Part shown: piece by piece, positions 9,233 to 22,190 of the stretch | Position numbering within the stretch: position 1 is the first letter of the stretch | How the letters are laid out: every line of letters starts with the position of its first letter | Assembly (NCBI GenBank): GCA_943331105.2 | Contig: CALQKH020000002.1 | Span: forward strand, 1 to 64,000 | DNA length: 64,000 nucleotides | Direction of reading: 5' to 3' | Origin: Akkermansia muciniphila | GTDB taxonomy: Bacteria > Pseudomonadota > Gammaproteobacteria > Burkholderiales > Burkholderiaceae_C | Notes under the pieces: generated by a model | What the model was told of the DNA's origin: nothing | Databases searched by the model: none | What the model saw: the letters and a program-made list of their open reading frames with translations, nothing else | Translations under genes and position numbers: made by a program

Positions 9233-10354
9233 TCAGAGCATGTGCAACCACCCCTCAGAGGCCCAGTCGCAAAGCGCAGTTTGCGCATTTGCGCTCAAAG
9301 TCTTGAATTTCGAACCGGAAATGCGCCGATCGTCTGCCAAAAGTCTTAAGACACGAGCATCGCGCCCCCCCACCCTGAAAGACTCGCCGTTGATGAACAC
9401 ATGCTGAGCGTCGTACATCATTTTGGTGCGCCGATCGAGTTGCACCCCGCCAGACAGATCGACAACTGCCTCCGAACTCTCGAACCACACCTGCGCTTTG
9501 GGCTCGGTCAAGTATTCGCCCAGCAAACTGTCCAACAATCGTGAATCTTGAAGTGCTTTGTCGATCACTTGACGTGCAAAGCCAGCCAATGGCGACGGAA
9601 TCGCCGCAGGTGTCATCACCGCCGGTTGTTTCGGGTCTCGGTAAAGCCCAGAACCCAAAGCTTCAAACGCCTCGTCGGCCAAACCCATCAACAATTCGCG
9701 CGCCAACTCGCCCTCTTGCGGCGCCCGAAAGCCAATAGACCATGTCATGCACTCGCCCTCGGCCACGCCATCGTGCGCGTATTTTGGGGGCAGGTAAAGC
9801 ATGTCACCGGGGTTGAGCACGAACTCTTCCTCAGCTTCAAAGTTTTGCAAGATCTTGAGCGGAACGCCTTCTTGCAGGCTCAGATCTTTTTGTTGACCAA
9901 TTCGCCAGCGCCGCTGCCCATGCGCTTGCAGCAAGAAAACGTCATAGCTGTCAAAGTGCGGCCCCACACCGCCGCCGTCGCTGGCGTAACTGATCATCAC
10001 ATCGTCCAAGCGCGCGTCGGGCACAAAGCGGAACTGCTGCATCAAGGCATGAACGCCATCGTGGTGCATATCCACCCCTTGCACCAGAAAAGTCCACTTC
10101 TTTTGGCTAAATGGCGGCAGGCTGCGCTTCGGGAATGGGCCGTGCTTCATCTTCCAGCCTTTGGGCGAATCCACGATCAAACGAGACTCCACGCCTTCCT
10201 CGCCCGCCAAAGCCACCAAGTCGTTGCGCCCCACACACGGGACAAAGCCCGGAATGGCATTGCGCACCAGCAAGGGCTTTTTTTGCCAATAACGCTTCAT
10301 GAATTGGGTGGGGCTCAGGCCGCCAAGCAGGGCCAAGGGTTGTGCTGTGTTCAT
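9233..10354 (-). CDS. roxA: JmjC/cupin ribosomal protein uL16 arginine hydroxylase-like (RoxA/YcfD)
   Basis: This 373-residue 2-oxoglutarate/Fe(II) oxygenase belongs to the cupin-8/YcfD family, which hydroxylates an Arg of ribosomal protein uL16. The N-terminus is typical (LSPTQFMKRYWQKKPLLVRNA). The iron triad is visible as HFD in GPHFDSYDVFL and a distal His in LPPKYAHDGVAEG. A C-terminal winged-helix-like segment follows, as in the family. It diverges from the SlyD-like gene at 10442. Confidence 0.85.
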   Translation of the reverse strand: MNTAQPLALLGGLSPTQFMKRYWQKKPLLVRNAIPGFVPCVGRNDLVALAGEEGVESRLIVDSPKGWKMKHGPFPKRSLPPFSQKKWTFLVQGVDMHHDGVHALMQQFRFVPDARLDDVMISYASDGGGVGPHFDSYDVFLLQAHGQRRWRIGQQKDLSLQEGVPLKILQNFEAEEEFVLNPGDMLYLPPKYAHDGVAEGECMTWSIGFRAPQEGELARELLMGLADEAFEALGSGLYRDPKQPAVMTPAAIPSPLAGFARQVIDKALQDSRLLDSLLGEYLTEPKAQVWFESSEAVVDLSGGVQLDRRTKMMYDAQHVFINGESFRVGGRDARVLRLLADDRRISGSKFKTLSANAQTALCDWASEGWLHML

Positions 10355-10441
10355 CGGTGTGATTCAGTTGCAAAGGCCAAAAGACCTGTGCTCAAAGACA
10401 AAGCGGCCCAAAACAGGCTGCCAAACTGCGACAATTGTCGT

Positions 10442-10975
10442 ATGGAAATCAAGACACCTTCTGTGGTCGCACTGACCTGGACACTCAAAGACACGCTGGG
10501 CGAAGTTCTGGACACCCTGGACGAACCGGTTGAATTTTTCATTGGCGGCCACGACCTGCTCCCCAAAATCGAAGAAGCCCTGCAAGGCCACGAAAAAGGC
10601 GCCAAGGTCGACCTGCACCTCGAGCCCGAAGACGCCTTTGGCGACTTCAACGAAGAGCTGCTTTTCTTGGAGCCGCTCGCCCTTTTTCCACCCGGCCTGG
10701 AACCTGGCCTCACCATCGAAGGCACGGCCCTGCCCCAAGGCTGTCACCCCGACGCGCCGCGCAACGTGCTTTACACCGTGACCGAGATCTACCCCGAGCA
10801 TGTGGTGCTCGACGGCAACCACCCGCTGTCGGGCATTGCACTGCGTTTGCACCTGAAAGTGGAATCGGTTCGTGAGCCGACCGAAGCAGAAGTGGGCACC
10901 GGCAGCTGCGGCACGGGGTTTTTCAAAATTGAAGTAGGTGACGAAGGTCTACCCACGGGGCCAACCCTTCACTGA
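10442..10975 (+). CDS. FKBP-type peptidyl-prolyl isomerase, SlyD-like
   Basis: A 177-residue FKBP with an inserted-flap domain, as in SlyD/FkpB. It shows EPVEFFIGGHDLLPKIEEALQGHEKG (catalytic domain) and LEPEDAFGD, then the IF chaperone domain, and lacks the His/Cys-rich metal tail of E. coli SlyD. The ATG at 10442 is used because the open frame further upstream is antisense to the roxA gene. Role: proline isomerisation and folding assistance in the cytoplasm. Confidence 0.88.
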   Translation: MEIKTPSVVALTWTLKDTLGEVLDTLDEPVEFFIGGHDLLPKIEEALQGHEKGAKVDLHLEPEDAFGDFNEELLFLEPLALFPPGLEPGLTIEGTALPQGCHPDAPRNVLYTVTEIYPEHVVLDGNHPLSGIALRLHLKVESVREPTEAEVGTGSCGTGFFKIEVGDEGLPTGPTLH

Positions 10976-10992
10976 GCTGTGAAGGGGCCTGC

Positions 10993-11448
10993 TTATTTTT
11001 TGCCGGTAGAGCCGTAACCACCCTCACCGCGTTCGCTGGGTGAGTCAAACTCATTGACCACCTTGAACGTGGCCTGTACCACCGGAACAATCACCATCTG
11101 AGCGATGCGTTCCATCGGTTCAATGGTGAATGCAACCTCACTGCGGTTCCAGCAGCTGACCATCAGTTGGCCTTGGTAATCGCTGTCGATCAAGCCCACC
11201 AAATTGCCCAACACGATCCCGTGCTTGTGTCCCAAGCCTGAACGAGGCAGCAACATGGCTGCATAGCCTGGATCCTTCAGGTGGATCGCCATACCTGTGG
11301 GTACCAACTGCCAAGCATTGGGTGCCAAAGTCAGCGGCGCATCCAGGCAGGCGCGCAAGTCAAGGCCCGCGCTGCCCGGGGTCGCGTAAGTCGGCATTTG
11401 GGCGGCAATTCGCGCATCCAGAATCTTGACATCAATGTCCATGGTCAT
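10993..11448 (-). CDS. dut: dUTP diphosphatase
   Basis: The enzyme hydrolyses dUTP to dUMP, preventing uracil incorporation and feeding thymidylate synthesis. This 151-residue protein shows the trimeric dUTPase motifs: [10 protein letters not shown] (motif 1), [13 protein letters not shown] (2), [11 protein letters not shown] with the catalytic Asp (3), and the C-terminal arm GYGSTG (5). Its ATG overlaps the coaBC stop (ATGA); a second ATG lies two codons later. The coaBC-dut order is widespread in proteobacteria. Confidence 0.96.
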   Translation of the reverse strand: MTMDIDVKILDARIAAQMPTYATPGSAGLDLRACLDAPLTLAPNAWQLVPTGMAIHLKDPGYAAMLLPRSGLGHKHGIVLGNLVGLIDSDYQGQLMVSCWNRSEVAFTIEPMERIAQMVIVPVVQATFKVVNEFDSPSERGEGGYGSTGKK

Positions 11449-12668
11449 CCCTGTTGTGAGCCCAGACGCCGGGCAATGTCTTCCATGAGCTGAACCGCCA
11501 AAACCTGCTTGCTGGCGTGCGGCAATTCCCTGGCCCCAGTCGCGTCCACCAAGAGCAAGGCGTTGTCGTCTTGGCCAAAGGTGGCTGGGCCGATATTGCC
11601 CACCAGCAAAGGCACCCCTTTGCGCAAGCGCTTGGCCGTGGCGTGCGCCAGCAAATCGTGGCTTTCGGCGGCAAAACCCACACAAAACAGATCGCCCTTT
11701 TGCGCCGCGGGCGACTGGGCCACGGTCGCCAAAATGTCGGGGTTCTCCACAAAGCTCAGCTCAGGCGTCAGACCCGAGCCGTCTTTCTTGATTTTTTGAT
11801 CGGCCGAGTTGGCCGGACGCCAGTCCGCCACGGCGGCAGTGGCCACGAAAACGCCTTGTGCAGGTAAATGGGCCTGCACCGCCAGCAACATGTCTCGGGC
11901 AGAGCGCACGTTCACGCGCTTGACCCCACGGGGCGTTTCCAAGTTCACCGGGCCAGCGATCAAGGTCACATCGCCCCCCGCCATTCGGGCTGCACGCGCA
12001 ATGGCAAAACCCATCTTGCCGCTCGACAAATTGGTAATACCGCGCACCGGGTCAATCGCCTCATAAGTGGGACCAGCCGTGACCAACACAGCCCGACCCG
12101 CCATCCGTTTGGGGGCGAAAAATGCCTCTAAATCTTCCAGAATTTCATGGGCTTCAAGCATGCGCCCGTCGCCCGTCTCGCCGCAAGCCTGATCGCCCTG
12201 CCCCACGTCCAGCACATGGATGCCGTCGGATTTGAGCTGCGCCACATTGCGCTGAGTGGCCGGGTTGGACCACATTTCGCGGTTCATGGCCGGGGCCACG
12301 ATGAGCGGCACCTTGTCAAGCGGACGGGCCAGACACATCAGACTCAAAAGTTCATCCGCGCCGCCGTGCAGGAGTTTGGCCATGAAGTCGGCACTGGCCG
12401 GGGCCACCACAATCGCATCGGCTTCGCGGCTCAGGTTGATGTGCGCCATGTTGTTGGCCTCGCGCGGGTCCCACTGTGAGGTGTAAACAGGCCGGCCCGA
12501 CAAAGCCTGCAGGGTGACTGCCGTCATGAACTGCTCGGCCGCTTGGGTCATCACCACCTGCACCGTGACGCCTGCCTTGACCAAGGCGCGGCAAAGTTCA
12601 GCCGACTTGAAGGCCGCGATGCCGCCGGACAAGCCCAGAACGATGTGTTTTCCAGCCAATGTGCTCAT
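11445..12668 (-). CDS. coaBC: Bifunctional phosphopantothenoylcysteine decarboxylase / phosphopantothenate-cysteine ligase
   Basis: This 407-residue fusion catalyses two consecutive steps of coenzyme A synthesis. The N-terminal flavoprotein (CoaC) half has [11 protein letters not shown], the [10 protein letters not shown] site and the PAMNREMW motif. The C-terminal CoaB half has [18 protein letters not shown] and the CTP-binding region. It is translationally coupled to dut downstream and diverges from pyrG. Confidence 0.96.
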   Translation of the reverse strand: MSTLAGKHIVLGLSGGIAAFKSAELCRALVKAGVTVQVVMTQAAEQFMTAVTLQALSGRPVYTSQWDPREANNMAHINLSREADAIVVAPASADFMAKLLHGGADELLSLMCLARPLDKVPLIVAPAMNREMWSNPATQRNVAQLKSDGIHVLDVGQGDQACGETGDGRMLEAHEILEDLEAFFAPKRMAGRAVLVTAGPTYEAIDPVRGITNLSSGKMGFAIARAARMAGGDVTLIAGPVNLETPRGVKRVNVRSARDMLLAVQAHLPAQGVFVATAAVADWRPANSADQKIKKDGSGLTPELSFVENPDILATVAQSPAAQKGDLFCVGFAAESHDLLAHATAKRLRKGVPLLVGNIGPATFGQDDNALLLVDATGARELPHASKQVLAVQLMEDIARRLGSQQG

Positions 12669-12691
12669 GCCCAGAAATGTAGCAGACGTGA

Positions 12692-14392
<1,701 letters not shown>

Positions 14393-14418
14393 TTCAACCC
14401 AACGCACAGGAGCACGCC

Positions 14419-15273
14419 ATGAAACTCTGCGGATTCGACGTCGGCCTGAACCACCCGTTCTTTTTGATTGCAGGCACCTGCTCCATCGAAGGTCTGGAGA
14501 TGTCCATTGAGGTGGCTGGTCGCCTCAAAGAGACCTGCACGGCATTGGGCATCCCCTTCATTTACAAAGGCTCGTTCGACAAAGCCAACCGGTCTTCTGG
14601 CAACACACAGCGCGGCGTGGGCATCGACGTTGGCCTCAAAATTTTGGACGAAGTGCGTCGCCAAATCGGCGTGCCTATCCTCACCGATGTGCATGACGAA
14701 TCTCAGGTCAAGACCGTGGCCAGCGTGGTTGACGTGTTGCAGACCCCCGCGTTTTTGTGCCGACAAACCGACTTCATCCGCGCAGTGGCCCAGTCGGGCA
14801 GACCGGTCAACATCAAGAAGGGCCAGTTTTTAGCCCCTTGGGACATGAAAAACGTCATCGACAAAGCCCGCAGCGCAGCGCGTGAAGCGGGTTTACCAGA
14901 GGACAACTTTTTGGCCTGCGAGCGCGGTGTGAGCTTTGGCTACAACAACCTGGTGGCCGACATGACCAGCTTGGCCGAAATGCGCAAAACAGGCGCCCCC
15001 GTGGTGTTTGACGTGACCCACTCGGTGCAAAAGCCGGGCGGTCAGGGCACCAGCAGCGGCGGTGCCCGTGAGATGGTCCCAGTGCTGGCACGTGCAGGCG
15101 TGGCCGCAGGTGTGGCGGGTCTCTTCATGGAAACCCACCCCAAGCCTCAAGAGGCTTGGTCAGACGGCCCCAATGCGGTGCCGCTGGGCAAAATGCGCGC
15201 CTTGCTGGAAACCTTGGTTCAGCTCGATGCCGTCACCAAAAAGAACCCATTTTTAGAGGAAGACTTTTCATGA
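14419..15273 (+). CDS. kdsA: 3-deoxy-8-phosphooctulonate synthase (KDO-8-P synthase)
   Basis: KdsA condenses arabinose-5-phosphate with phosphoenolpyruvate to give KDO-8-P for lipopolysaccharide inner core. The 284-residue TIM barrel shows [24 protein letters not shown] and [18 protein letters not shown]. kdsB (26.9 kb), lpxK and adk appear later in the window. The stop overlaps the next gene's ATG. Confidence 0.96.
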   Translation: MKLCGFDVGLNHPFFLIAGTCSIEGLEMSIEVAGRLKETCTALGIPFIYKGSFDKANRSSGNTQRGVGIDVGLKILDEVRRQIGVPILTDVHDESQVKTVASVVDVLQTPAFLCRQTDFIRAVAQSGRPVNIKKGQFLAPWDMKNVIDKARSAAREAGLPEDNFLACERGVSFGYNNLVADMTSLAEMRKTGAPVVFDVTHSVQKPGGQGTSSGGAREMVPVLARAGVAAGVAGLFMETHPKPQEAWSDGPNAVPLGKMRALLETLVQLDAVTKKNPFLEEDFS

Positions 15274-15557
15274 GCGGCTACATCATTGCCCACGTTCAGG
15301 TGACCAACCCGGTGCAGTACGAAGAATACAAAAAATGGTCCACCGCCGCCATGAAAACCGCCGGTGCTGAAGTCTGCGTTCGCGGCGGTCAAGTCCAGGT
15401 GCTCGAGGGCGACTGGGCACCCGAGCGCATCGTCGTCCTGAAGTTCACCTCTTTTGAAGCCGCCAAGGCTTTTTACGAACTGCCCGAATACCTCAAAGCC
15501 CGTGAAGCCCGAGAAGGCGCAGCCATCATGCGCATGGTGGCCGTTGAAGGCGTTTGA
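15270..15557 (+). CDS. DUF1330 family protein
   Basis: This 95-residue ferredoxin-like (dimeric alpha/beta barrel) protein starts [22 protein letters not shown] and contains [17 protein letters not shown], typical of DUF1330. It is coupled to kdsA by an ATGA overlap and precedes eno, a position often occupied by DUF1330 in Comamonadaceae. Biochemical role unknown. Confidence 0.85.
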   Translation: MSGYIIAHVQVTNPVQYEEYKKWSTAAMKTAGAEVCVRGGQVQVLEGDWAPERIVVLKFTSFEAAKAFYELPEYLKAREAREGAAIMRMVAVEGV

Positions 15558-15595
15558 GCCACTGGCTTTGTAAACCCGTTTTATTTTTAAATTGA

Positions 15596-16894
<1,299 letters not shown>

Positions 16895-16906
16895 AACGAT
16901 TCCACC

Positions 16907-17182
16907 ATGGGCAACCGCTTGATCCCTGCCGTGCTATTTGCCTTGCTGGCAATTGTTCAAGTGCAGCTGTGGTTTGGGCAAGGCAGCTTGCCCCATGTCA
17001 ACGCCTTGCGCCTAGAGTTAGACCAGCAAAAACTGGCCAACGAGGAAGCACGGCTCAAGATGGAGCAACTGAGCGCCGAGGTCACCGACTTGAAACAAGG
17101 CCTCAACATGGTCGAAGAACGTGCCCGAAATGAGCTGGGCATGGTCAAAACCAACGAAGTCTTCGTTCAAGTCGCCAAGTGA
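16907..17182 (+). CDS. ftsB: Cell division protein FtsB
   Basis: FtsB bridges FtsL and FtsQ in the divisome and controls septal peptidoglycan synthesis. This 91-residue bitopic protein has a short cytoplasmic start (MGNRLIP), one membrane helix (residues ~7-23), a periplasmic coiled coil (LRLELDQQKLANEEARLK..) and the C-terminal signature ERARNELGMVKTNEVFVQV. It lies directly after eno, as in most proteobacteria. Confidence 0.94.
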   Translation: MGNRLIPAVLFALLAIVQVQLWFGQGSLPHVNALRLELDQQKLANEEARLKMEQLSAEVTDLKQGLNMVEERARNELGMVKTNEVFVQVAK

Positions 17183-17216
17183 TGGCCACATCAGCTGTAT
17201 TGGCTGACCTGTCACG

Positions 17217-17684
17217 ATGACCCTCAGGTCTGTGGATATCCTGGGCGCTCAAGGAAGCGGCAAATCTTGGCTCGCCCGGGCTTTGATCAGCGCCTTGCAA
17301 GCCAGTGGGCTCCAAGACCATTGGGTGATTTCGGAGTCCCAAGAGCCTGCGCCCCACCCAAGCCCTGAAACCATCACATTGTTGATGGGATTGGATTTAC
17401 CTGGCCTTGGCCCTGAACAGGATGGCGAAGACAAACGCTTGCGACAAGCACTGGTCAACACACAGGCCCCTTTCACAGTGATCTACGGCAAAGGCCTTGA
17501 CCGTCTGAGCAACGCCTTGCTGGCTTTGGATTTGGCGTGCCAAACAGACGCCGCTTGGCTAGAGCGGGAAAGCGCTCAATTCAACATCAACCGCGGGCGC
17601 GATGTGTGGCAATGCAACGACTGCAGCGATCCAGCCTGCGAGCACAAATTGTTCACGGGCTTGCTGGCCAAACGTGCTGGCTGA
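17217..17684 (+). CDS. Small P-loop protein with C-terminal Cys/His motif, function unknown
   Basis: This 155-residue protein starts with a clear Walker A (ILGAQGSGKSWLARAL, residues ~8-23). A hydrophobic strand ending in a Gly/Leu-rich turn (LLMGLDLPG) could be Walker B-like. The C-terminus carries C-x2-C-x4-C-x-H (WQCNDCSDPACEH), which could bind zinc. I do not recognise the family. It begins 34 bp after ftsB and probably rides on the eno-ftsB transcript; hslO is convergent and ends 10 bp away. Confidence 0.65.
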   Translation: MTLRSVDILGAQGSGKSWLARALISALQASGLQDHWVISESQEPAPHPSPETITLLMGLDLPGLGPEQDGEDKRLRQALVNTQAPFTVIYGKGLDRLSNALLALDLACQTDAAWLERESAQFNINRGRDVWQCNDCSDPACEHKLFTGLLAKRAG

Positions 17685-17693
17685 GCGCTGGCC

Positions 17694-18680
17694 TCAGTGC
17701 ACTGCGCCTGGTGGTAAGTCGGCAGGCAGACCGGTAAAAAGACCCGCTGCATCGACCGGGTCAAAGCGGTATTGCGCACCGCAAAAGTCGCAGCCCACTT
17801 CCACTTGGCCCTGCTCGGCGATGATGCCTTCCACCTCTTCGGTGCCCAAGCTGCGAATCATGTTGCCCACGCGTTCGCGGTTGCATCGGCAGGCAAAGCG
17901 GGGGCCAGTCTCGCCCATGAACGGTTCAAACCGGGCCAAGGGCTCTTCCCAATACAAACGGTGCAAAATCGTTTCGGCATCCAAACCCAGCAGCTCTTCA
18001 CGCTTGAGGCTCTTGGTCAAAATCGAGATGCGACTGAAGTCTTCGCTCAAACCCAGTACCGACTCGCGCATGAGCGAATCGGTTTTACCGGCAAGATTGC
18101 CCTCACCTTCGATGGGCAGGCGCTGGATCAGCAAACCCGCCGCCACCTTATCGTCGGCCGCCAACACCAGCACTGTGTCCAATTGTTCGGACTGCAGCAT
18201 GTAGTGCTCCAGCACCTCGCTGATGTTCTCCAGCTTCTCCCCCCGATCACCAAACAGCGGCACCACGCCTTGATAAGGCTGCTGACCGGGCAAGCGATCC
18301 TGTGGATCCAACGTGATGGCGCAGCGCCCTCCGTTGTTCACGTTCACCATTTGGCTCAGGGTGGCATCTGTGGCCACCTCCCCCACCTGGGTGCAAGTGG
18401 CCCGCAGGCTCAAGTCGGGCTGCACTTCAACCACACCCAGCTTGACCGGGCCATCACCAAAAATCTGCAACACCAACGCGCCATTGAACTTGATGTTGCC
18501 TTGCATCAGCACGCCGGCTGCGGCCATCTCGCCCAACAACTGGCGCACGGGTGCGGGATAAGCGCCGGTTTCAGAATTGGCGGCGCGGCGCGCCAGAATG
18601 TCTTGCCAAGCATCGGTCAGGCGCACCAACATGCCACGCACTGGCAGGCCTTCAAAAATGAATTTATGGAGTTCGGACAA
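17694..18680 (-). CDS. hslO: Redox-regulated chaperone Hsp33
   Basis: Hsp33 is a holdase activated when oxidative stress oxidises its zinc-binding cysteines. The 328-residue protein has the C-terminal zinc centre CxC (FACRCNRE) and CxxC (GCDFCGAQ). The N-terminus SELHKFIFEGLPVRGMLVRL matches beta-proteobacterial Hsp33 from its first residue, which fixes the start at a TTG codon (18680); no ATG is available nearby upstream. The rare start and weak Shine-Dalgarno suggest low basal translation. Confidence 0.94.
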   Translation of the reverse strand: MSELHKFIFEGLPVRGMLVRLTDAWQDILARRAANSETGAYPAPVRQLLGEMAAAGVLMQGNIKFNGALVLQIFGDGPVKLGVVEVQPDLSLRATCTQVGEVATDATLSQMVNVNNGGRCAITLDPQDRLPGQQPYQGVVPLFGDRGEKLENISEVLEHYMLQSEQLDTVLVLAADDKVAAGLLIQRLPIEGEGNLAGKTDSLMRESVLGLSEDFSRISILTKSLKREELLGLDAETILHRLYWEEPLARFEPFMGETGPRFACRCNRERVGNMIRSLGTEEVEGIIAEQGQVEVGCDFCGAQYRFDPVDAAGLFTGLPADLPPGAVH

Positions 18681-18772
18681 AGTGCAATCAACAGCCCCAC
18701 GGGGCCGATCCTCAAAAGTTAATAAGTATTCGTTCAGGCCAAAAAATCACCGCACAAAAATCACCGGAATCG

Positions 18773-19297
18773 TCAGCTGATTTTTTTCAGACCCGCCTTG
18801 AAGCGCCGAGCGTTTTCCACGTAATGCTTGGCGCTTTGGCGCAGGCTTTCGATCTGCTCGGGGCTGAGTTCGCGCACCACCTTGGCCGGCGTGCCCATGA
18901 TCATGGAGCCATCCGGGAACTCCTTGCCCTCAGTCACCAATGAACCTGCGCCCACCAGGCAGTTCTTGCCGATCTTCGCGCCATTGAGCACCACCGCGCC
19001 AATGCCAATCAGCGACTCATCGCCGATGGTGCAGCCGTGCAGCATGACCATATGACCCACCGTGACGTGCTTGCCGATCTTGATGGGTTTGCCGTGGTCG
19101 GCGTGCATCACACTGCCGTCCTGGATGTTGCTGCCCTCGCCTATCTCAATCGTCTCGGTATCACCCCGCACCGTCACGCCAAACCAGACACTGGCATCAG
19201 CTGCAATCTTGACCGCGCCCATGACCTGCGCGTTGTCGGCCACCCATGCCGTCTCGGCGAGTTCGGGGGTTTGGTCGTCCAGTTGGTAAATGGCCAT
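18773..19297 (-). CDS. Gamma-class carbonic anhydrase family protein
   Basis: This 174-residue left-handed beta-helix protein is built from hexapeptide repeats. It has the three zinc-binding His positions of gamma carbonic anhydrases (SVMHADHG, and GHMVMLHG with two). It resembles YrdA/PaaY proteins. PaaY hydrolyses stalled phenylacetate-pathway thioesters, which is relevant because aryl-CoA genes occur at 31-36 kb, but the sequence alone does not decide. It diverges from the DUF455 gene. Confidence 0.85.
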   Translation of the reverse strand: MAIYQLDDQTPELAETAWVADNAQVMGAVKIAADASVWFGVTVRGDTETIEIGEGSNIQDGSVMHADHGKPIKIGKHVTVGHMVMLHGCTIGDESLIGIGAVVLNGAKIGKNCLVGAGSLVTEGKEFPDGSMIMGTPAKVVRELSPEQIESLRQSAKHYVENARRFKAGLKKIS

Positions 19298-19383
19298 ATC
19301 GGTCTCCTGTCGGTTGTGTTTTCTTGTAAACCTACAATTGTAGGGAAGCCCACACCCTGCCGTGGGCGCTGCCCACGATCACC

Positions 19384-20160
19384 ATGCACACCCTGCGCTC
19401 TGCCGCCCTGATTCCTTGGTCGCAAACCGACCCGAACCTGAAAGCCCAAACCACTTTGGCGCTGGACCTGAGCCTGCCCGTGGGTGCACAAGACAGCCTC
19501 AATGCCCCTTCTGCTGGCCCCGGTCGCGCTGCCCGCCCTGTGCTGGTGCCGCACACCCAGCTCAAAGCCAAATCCATGGCCACCTCTGAGGGCCGGGCCA
19601 TGCTGGTTCACGCTATCGCACACATCGAGCTCAATGCCATTGATTTGGCGCTGGACGTGGTCTGGCGCTTTGCAGGCATGCCCGATGCTTTTTACACCGA
19701 CTGGGTGCGCATCGCCCAGGAGGAGGCCAAACACTTCAGCCTATTGCGCCAGCATTTGGTCAGCCTGGGTTTTGACTACGGCGATTTTCCGGCCCACAAC
19801 ACCCTGTGGGACATGGCCGAGCGCACGCAGGGTGACATCCTGGCCCGCATTGGCATCGTGCCGCGCACCATGGAAGCCCGGGGCCTGGACGCCTCACCGG
19901 GCGTCAAAAACAAGCTGGTCAGCGTGGGCGACCACCGGGCAGGCGAGATTTTGGACATCATCTTGAACGATGAAATCGGTCATGTGGCCGCCGGCAACCG
20001 CTGGTACCGCCACCTCTGCGAGGAACGCGGCCTCGACCCTGTGCGCAACTATGCCGAGTTGATGGCACAGTACGATGCACCCAAACTGCGCCCGCCCTTC
20101 AACATGGCAGCGCGGCGTCTAGCGGGTTTTGAAGAAGCCGAATTGGATGCCTTGAACTGA
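19384..20160 (+). CDS. DUF455 ferritin-like domain protein
   Basis: This 258-residue protein belongs to the DUF455 (ferritin-like) family. Paired helices carry carboxylate/His ligands: HAIAHIELNAIDLALD, QEEAKHF, and DEIGHVAAGNRWY. This pattern resembles the di-iron oxygenase MiaE and related enzymes. Substrate unknown. It is divergent from the gamma carbonic anhydrase gene and followed by a RidA gene. Confidence 0.82.
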   Translation: MHTLRSAALIPWSQTDPNLKAQTTLALDLSLPVGAQDSLNAPSAGPGRAARPVLVPHTQLKAKSMATSEGRAMLVHAIAHIELNAIDLALDVVWRFAGMPDAFYTDWVRIAQEEAKHFSLLRQHLVSLGFDYGDFPAHNTLWDMAERTQGDILARIGIVPRTMEARGLDASPGVKNKLVSVGDHRAGEILDIILNDEIGHVAAGNRWYRHLCEERGLDPVRNYAELMAQYDAPKLRPPFNMAARRLAGFEEAELDALN

Positions 20161-20238
20161 ACCCAAACCTTAAACACTCAACGACCACCCCTCTGAGACA
20201 CCGTCTCGCCTGAAATTCCCACCTCCTGAAAGTTGACC

Positions 20239-20697
20239 ATGAACGTTTACGACACCCTGAAATCCCTGAACATCGAATTGCCCCCCGTGGCCGTACCCGC
20301 TGCGGCCTATGTGCCCTTTGTGCAAACGGGCAACTTGGTGTTCTTGTCGGGCCACATCGCCAAAAAAGGCGGTCAAGTCTGGGCGGGTCAACTGGGCAAA
20401 AACATCAGCACAGCCGAAGGCCAGCAGGCCGCTCGTGCGGTGGCCATTGACCTGATGGGCACGCTGCACGCCGCAGTGGGCGACCTGAACAAGGTCACCC
20501 GCATCGTCAAAGTCATGAGCCTGGTCAACTCAACGGGCGATTTCACCGAGCAGCACTTGGTGACCAACGGCTGCAGCGAGTTGCTGGGCCAAGTGTTTAG
20601 CTCAAAGGTCGGCGCGCACGCGCGCAGCGCCTTTGGCGTGGCACAGATCCCGCTCGGGGCCTGCGTCGAGATCGAACTCATCGCAGAGATCGGCTGA
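20239..20697 (+). CDS. RidA/YjgF family protein
   Basis: This 152-residue member of the YjgF/YER057c/UK114 superfamily shows VFLSGHIAK, a central TRIVKVMSLVNSTGDF and the C-terminal GAHARSAFGVAQIPLGACVEIE. The Arg in ARSAFG is the imine-binding residue of deaminating RidA proteins. This size resembles the longer YjgH-type subgroup. A TTG six bases upstream is in frame; the ATG is preferred. Probable role: hydrolysis of reactive enamine/imine intermediates. Confidence 0.85.
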   Translation: MNVYDTLKSLNIELPPVAVPAAAYVPFVQTGNLVFLSGHIAKKGGQVWAGQLGKNISTAEGQQAARAVAIDLMGTLHAAVGDLNKVTRIVKVMSLVNSTGDFTEQHLVTNGCSELLGQVFSSKVGAHARSAFGVAQIPLGACVEIELIAEIG

Positions 20698-20841
20698 AGC
20701 GTTTAACGCGCCAAAAGGCAAAAGCCAACCTGACACACGCGCCCGAGCGCTTGAGCATGCGCCTCATCACTCGCTTCGCTCGCCAAATCGGCGAGTCCGC
20801 TCAGGCCAATACCCTGGGCGGAAAAACTCCACGAAGAAGCA

Positions 20842-20940
20842 TCAGATCACCACAGGCTTTGGTTCCAGCCGAATCCCCAACCGTTCGTACACACTGGTCT
20901 GAATGGCCACCGAAGGTGGCAAGCGACTTTTGGGGGCCGA
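20842..20940 (-). pseudogene. Possible 3'-terminal remnant of murB
   Basis: Directly after, and in the same frame as, the stop of the flavoprotein gene at 20941, the minus strand reads SAPKSRLPPSVAIQTSVYER followed by LGIRLEPKPVVI and a stop at 20842. The part from AIQTSVYERLGIRLEP resembles the C-terminal helix and strand of UDP-N-acetylenolpyruvoylglucosamine reductase (MurB). No start codon or upstream part is present. Identification is by eye from memory of MurB tails and is tentative. The rest of 20698-20940 shows nothing recognisable. Confidence 0.4.
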
Positions 20941-22050
20941 TCAAGACAAGCGCCGGACCACTTCGGCCGCCATGGCCAGCGAACTCGTCAAACCGGGTGA
21001 CTCGATGCCCAACAAGTTCACCAAGCCGGGCACACCATGCTCGGCAGGACCTTGAATCATGAAATCGGCAGAAGCCTCAGAGGGGCCGCTGATCTTGGGC
21101 CTGATGCCGGCATAACCGGGCAACAAAGCCCCATCGGCCAGGCCTGGCCAATACTTGCGCACCTCGGCATAAAAAGCATCACCCCGGCTGGGGTCGACTT
21201 GCAGGTCGGTCGGGTCCGTCACCCACTGCACATCCGGCCCGAACTTGGCTTGCCCTCCCAGGTCGAGCGTCAGGTGCACGCCCAGCCCGGCCGCTTCGGG
21301 CACGGGGTAGATCAGGCGAGAAAACGGCGCTTTGCCCGACAAAGTGAAGTAATTGCCTTTGGCGTAATGCGCTTGGGGCAACCATTCGGGGTTCAGGCCT
21401 TCCATGCAGCGGGCCATATTCACGGCCTGCAGACCTGCCGCATTGACCAACACCCGGCAAGCCAGCTGTGTGCCATCCTGCGTTTGCACCCGCATCGGGT
21501 GGCTTGCCGTGCCTTGGTGCAGCCCAATGTGCTGAACTGGCGACACCAGCGCCAACAGGCCACCCGCGTTTTCCATGTCGCCTTGCAGGGCCAGCATCAG
21601 GCCGTGGCTGTCCACCACACCCGAGCTGGGCGAGAGCAAAGCAGCCTCGCAGGCCAAGGCCGGCTCCAAAGCCATCGCCTCGGTGGCAGTGAGTTTTTTC
21701 AGGTCGTATACGCCGTTGGCTGCGGCCTTGCGCATGATGCCGTCCAAGTCCTGAACTTGCTCAGGGCGGGTGGCCACAATGAGTTTGCCCAATTGACTGT
21801 GCGACACCCCTCTCTCGGCGCAGTAGGCATAGAGCATTTGTTTGCCTTGTACGCACAAGCGCGCCTTGAGAGAACCTGCCGGGTAATAAATACCGGCATG
21901 GATGACTTCGCTGTTGCGAGCGCTGGTACCCGTGCCAATGGCGTTTTCCGATTCGAGCACCATCACCTCTTGGCCAGACAACGCCAGCGCCCGACCCACA
22001 GCCAGGCCGATCACGCCAGCTCCTATTACGACAGCATCGACTTGTTCCAC
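20941..22050 (-). CDS. FAD-dependent oxidoreductase of the DAO / L-2-hydroxyglutarate oxidase type
   Basis: This ~369-residue flavoprotein has an N-terminal dinucleotide-binding fold ([17 protein letters not shown], then VMVLESE) and the segment [19 protein letters not shown] typical of LhgO-like enzymes. The C-terminal FAD loop reads [17 protein letters not shown]. The start is a GTG at 22050 behind GAGG; upstream residues do not look native. LhgO-type enzymes oxidise L-2-hydroxyglutarate or similar 2-hydroxyacids into the quinone pool. The exact substrate is uncertain. Confidence 0.82.
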   Translation of the reverse strand: MEQVDAVVIGAGVIGLAVGRALALSGQEVMVLESENAIGTGTSARNSEVIHAGIYYPAGSLKARLCVQGKQMLYAYCAERGVSHSQLGKLIVATRPEQVQDLDGIMRKAAANGVYDLKKLTATEAMALEPALACEAALLSPSSGVVDSHGLMLALQGDMENAGGLLALVSPVQHIGLHQGTASHPMRVQTQDGTQLACRVLVNAAGLQAVNMARCMEGLNPEWLPQAHYAKGNYFTLSGKAPFSRLIYPVPEAAGLGVHLTLDLGGQAKFGPDVQWVTDPTDLQVDPSRGDAFYAEVRKYWPGLADGALLPGYAGIRPKISGPSEASADFMIQGPAEHGVPGLVNLLGIESPGLTSSLAMAAEVVRRLS

Positions 22051-22190
22051 CTGGACCTCAAATGAGTTTTTAAAAACCCGATTGTGGCGCAGCCCATTCC
22101 CCGCCGCAGTGGCAGGGCTGACGCCCGCAAGACAGACAGCTGCAGCGCCTCGATGCAGACTGCAAGACATTCAAACAAGGAGAAACAGGC

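Noticed and set aside
20633..20902. Plus-strand frame after the RidA gene
   Set aside because: It overlaps ridA out of frame, has no ribosome-binding site and no recognisable segments.
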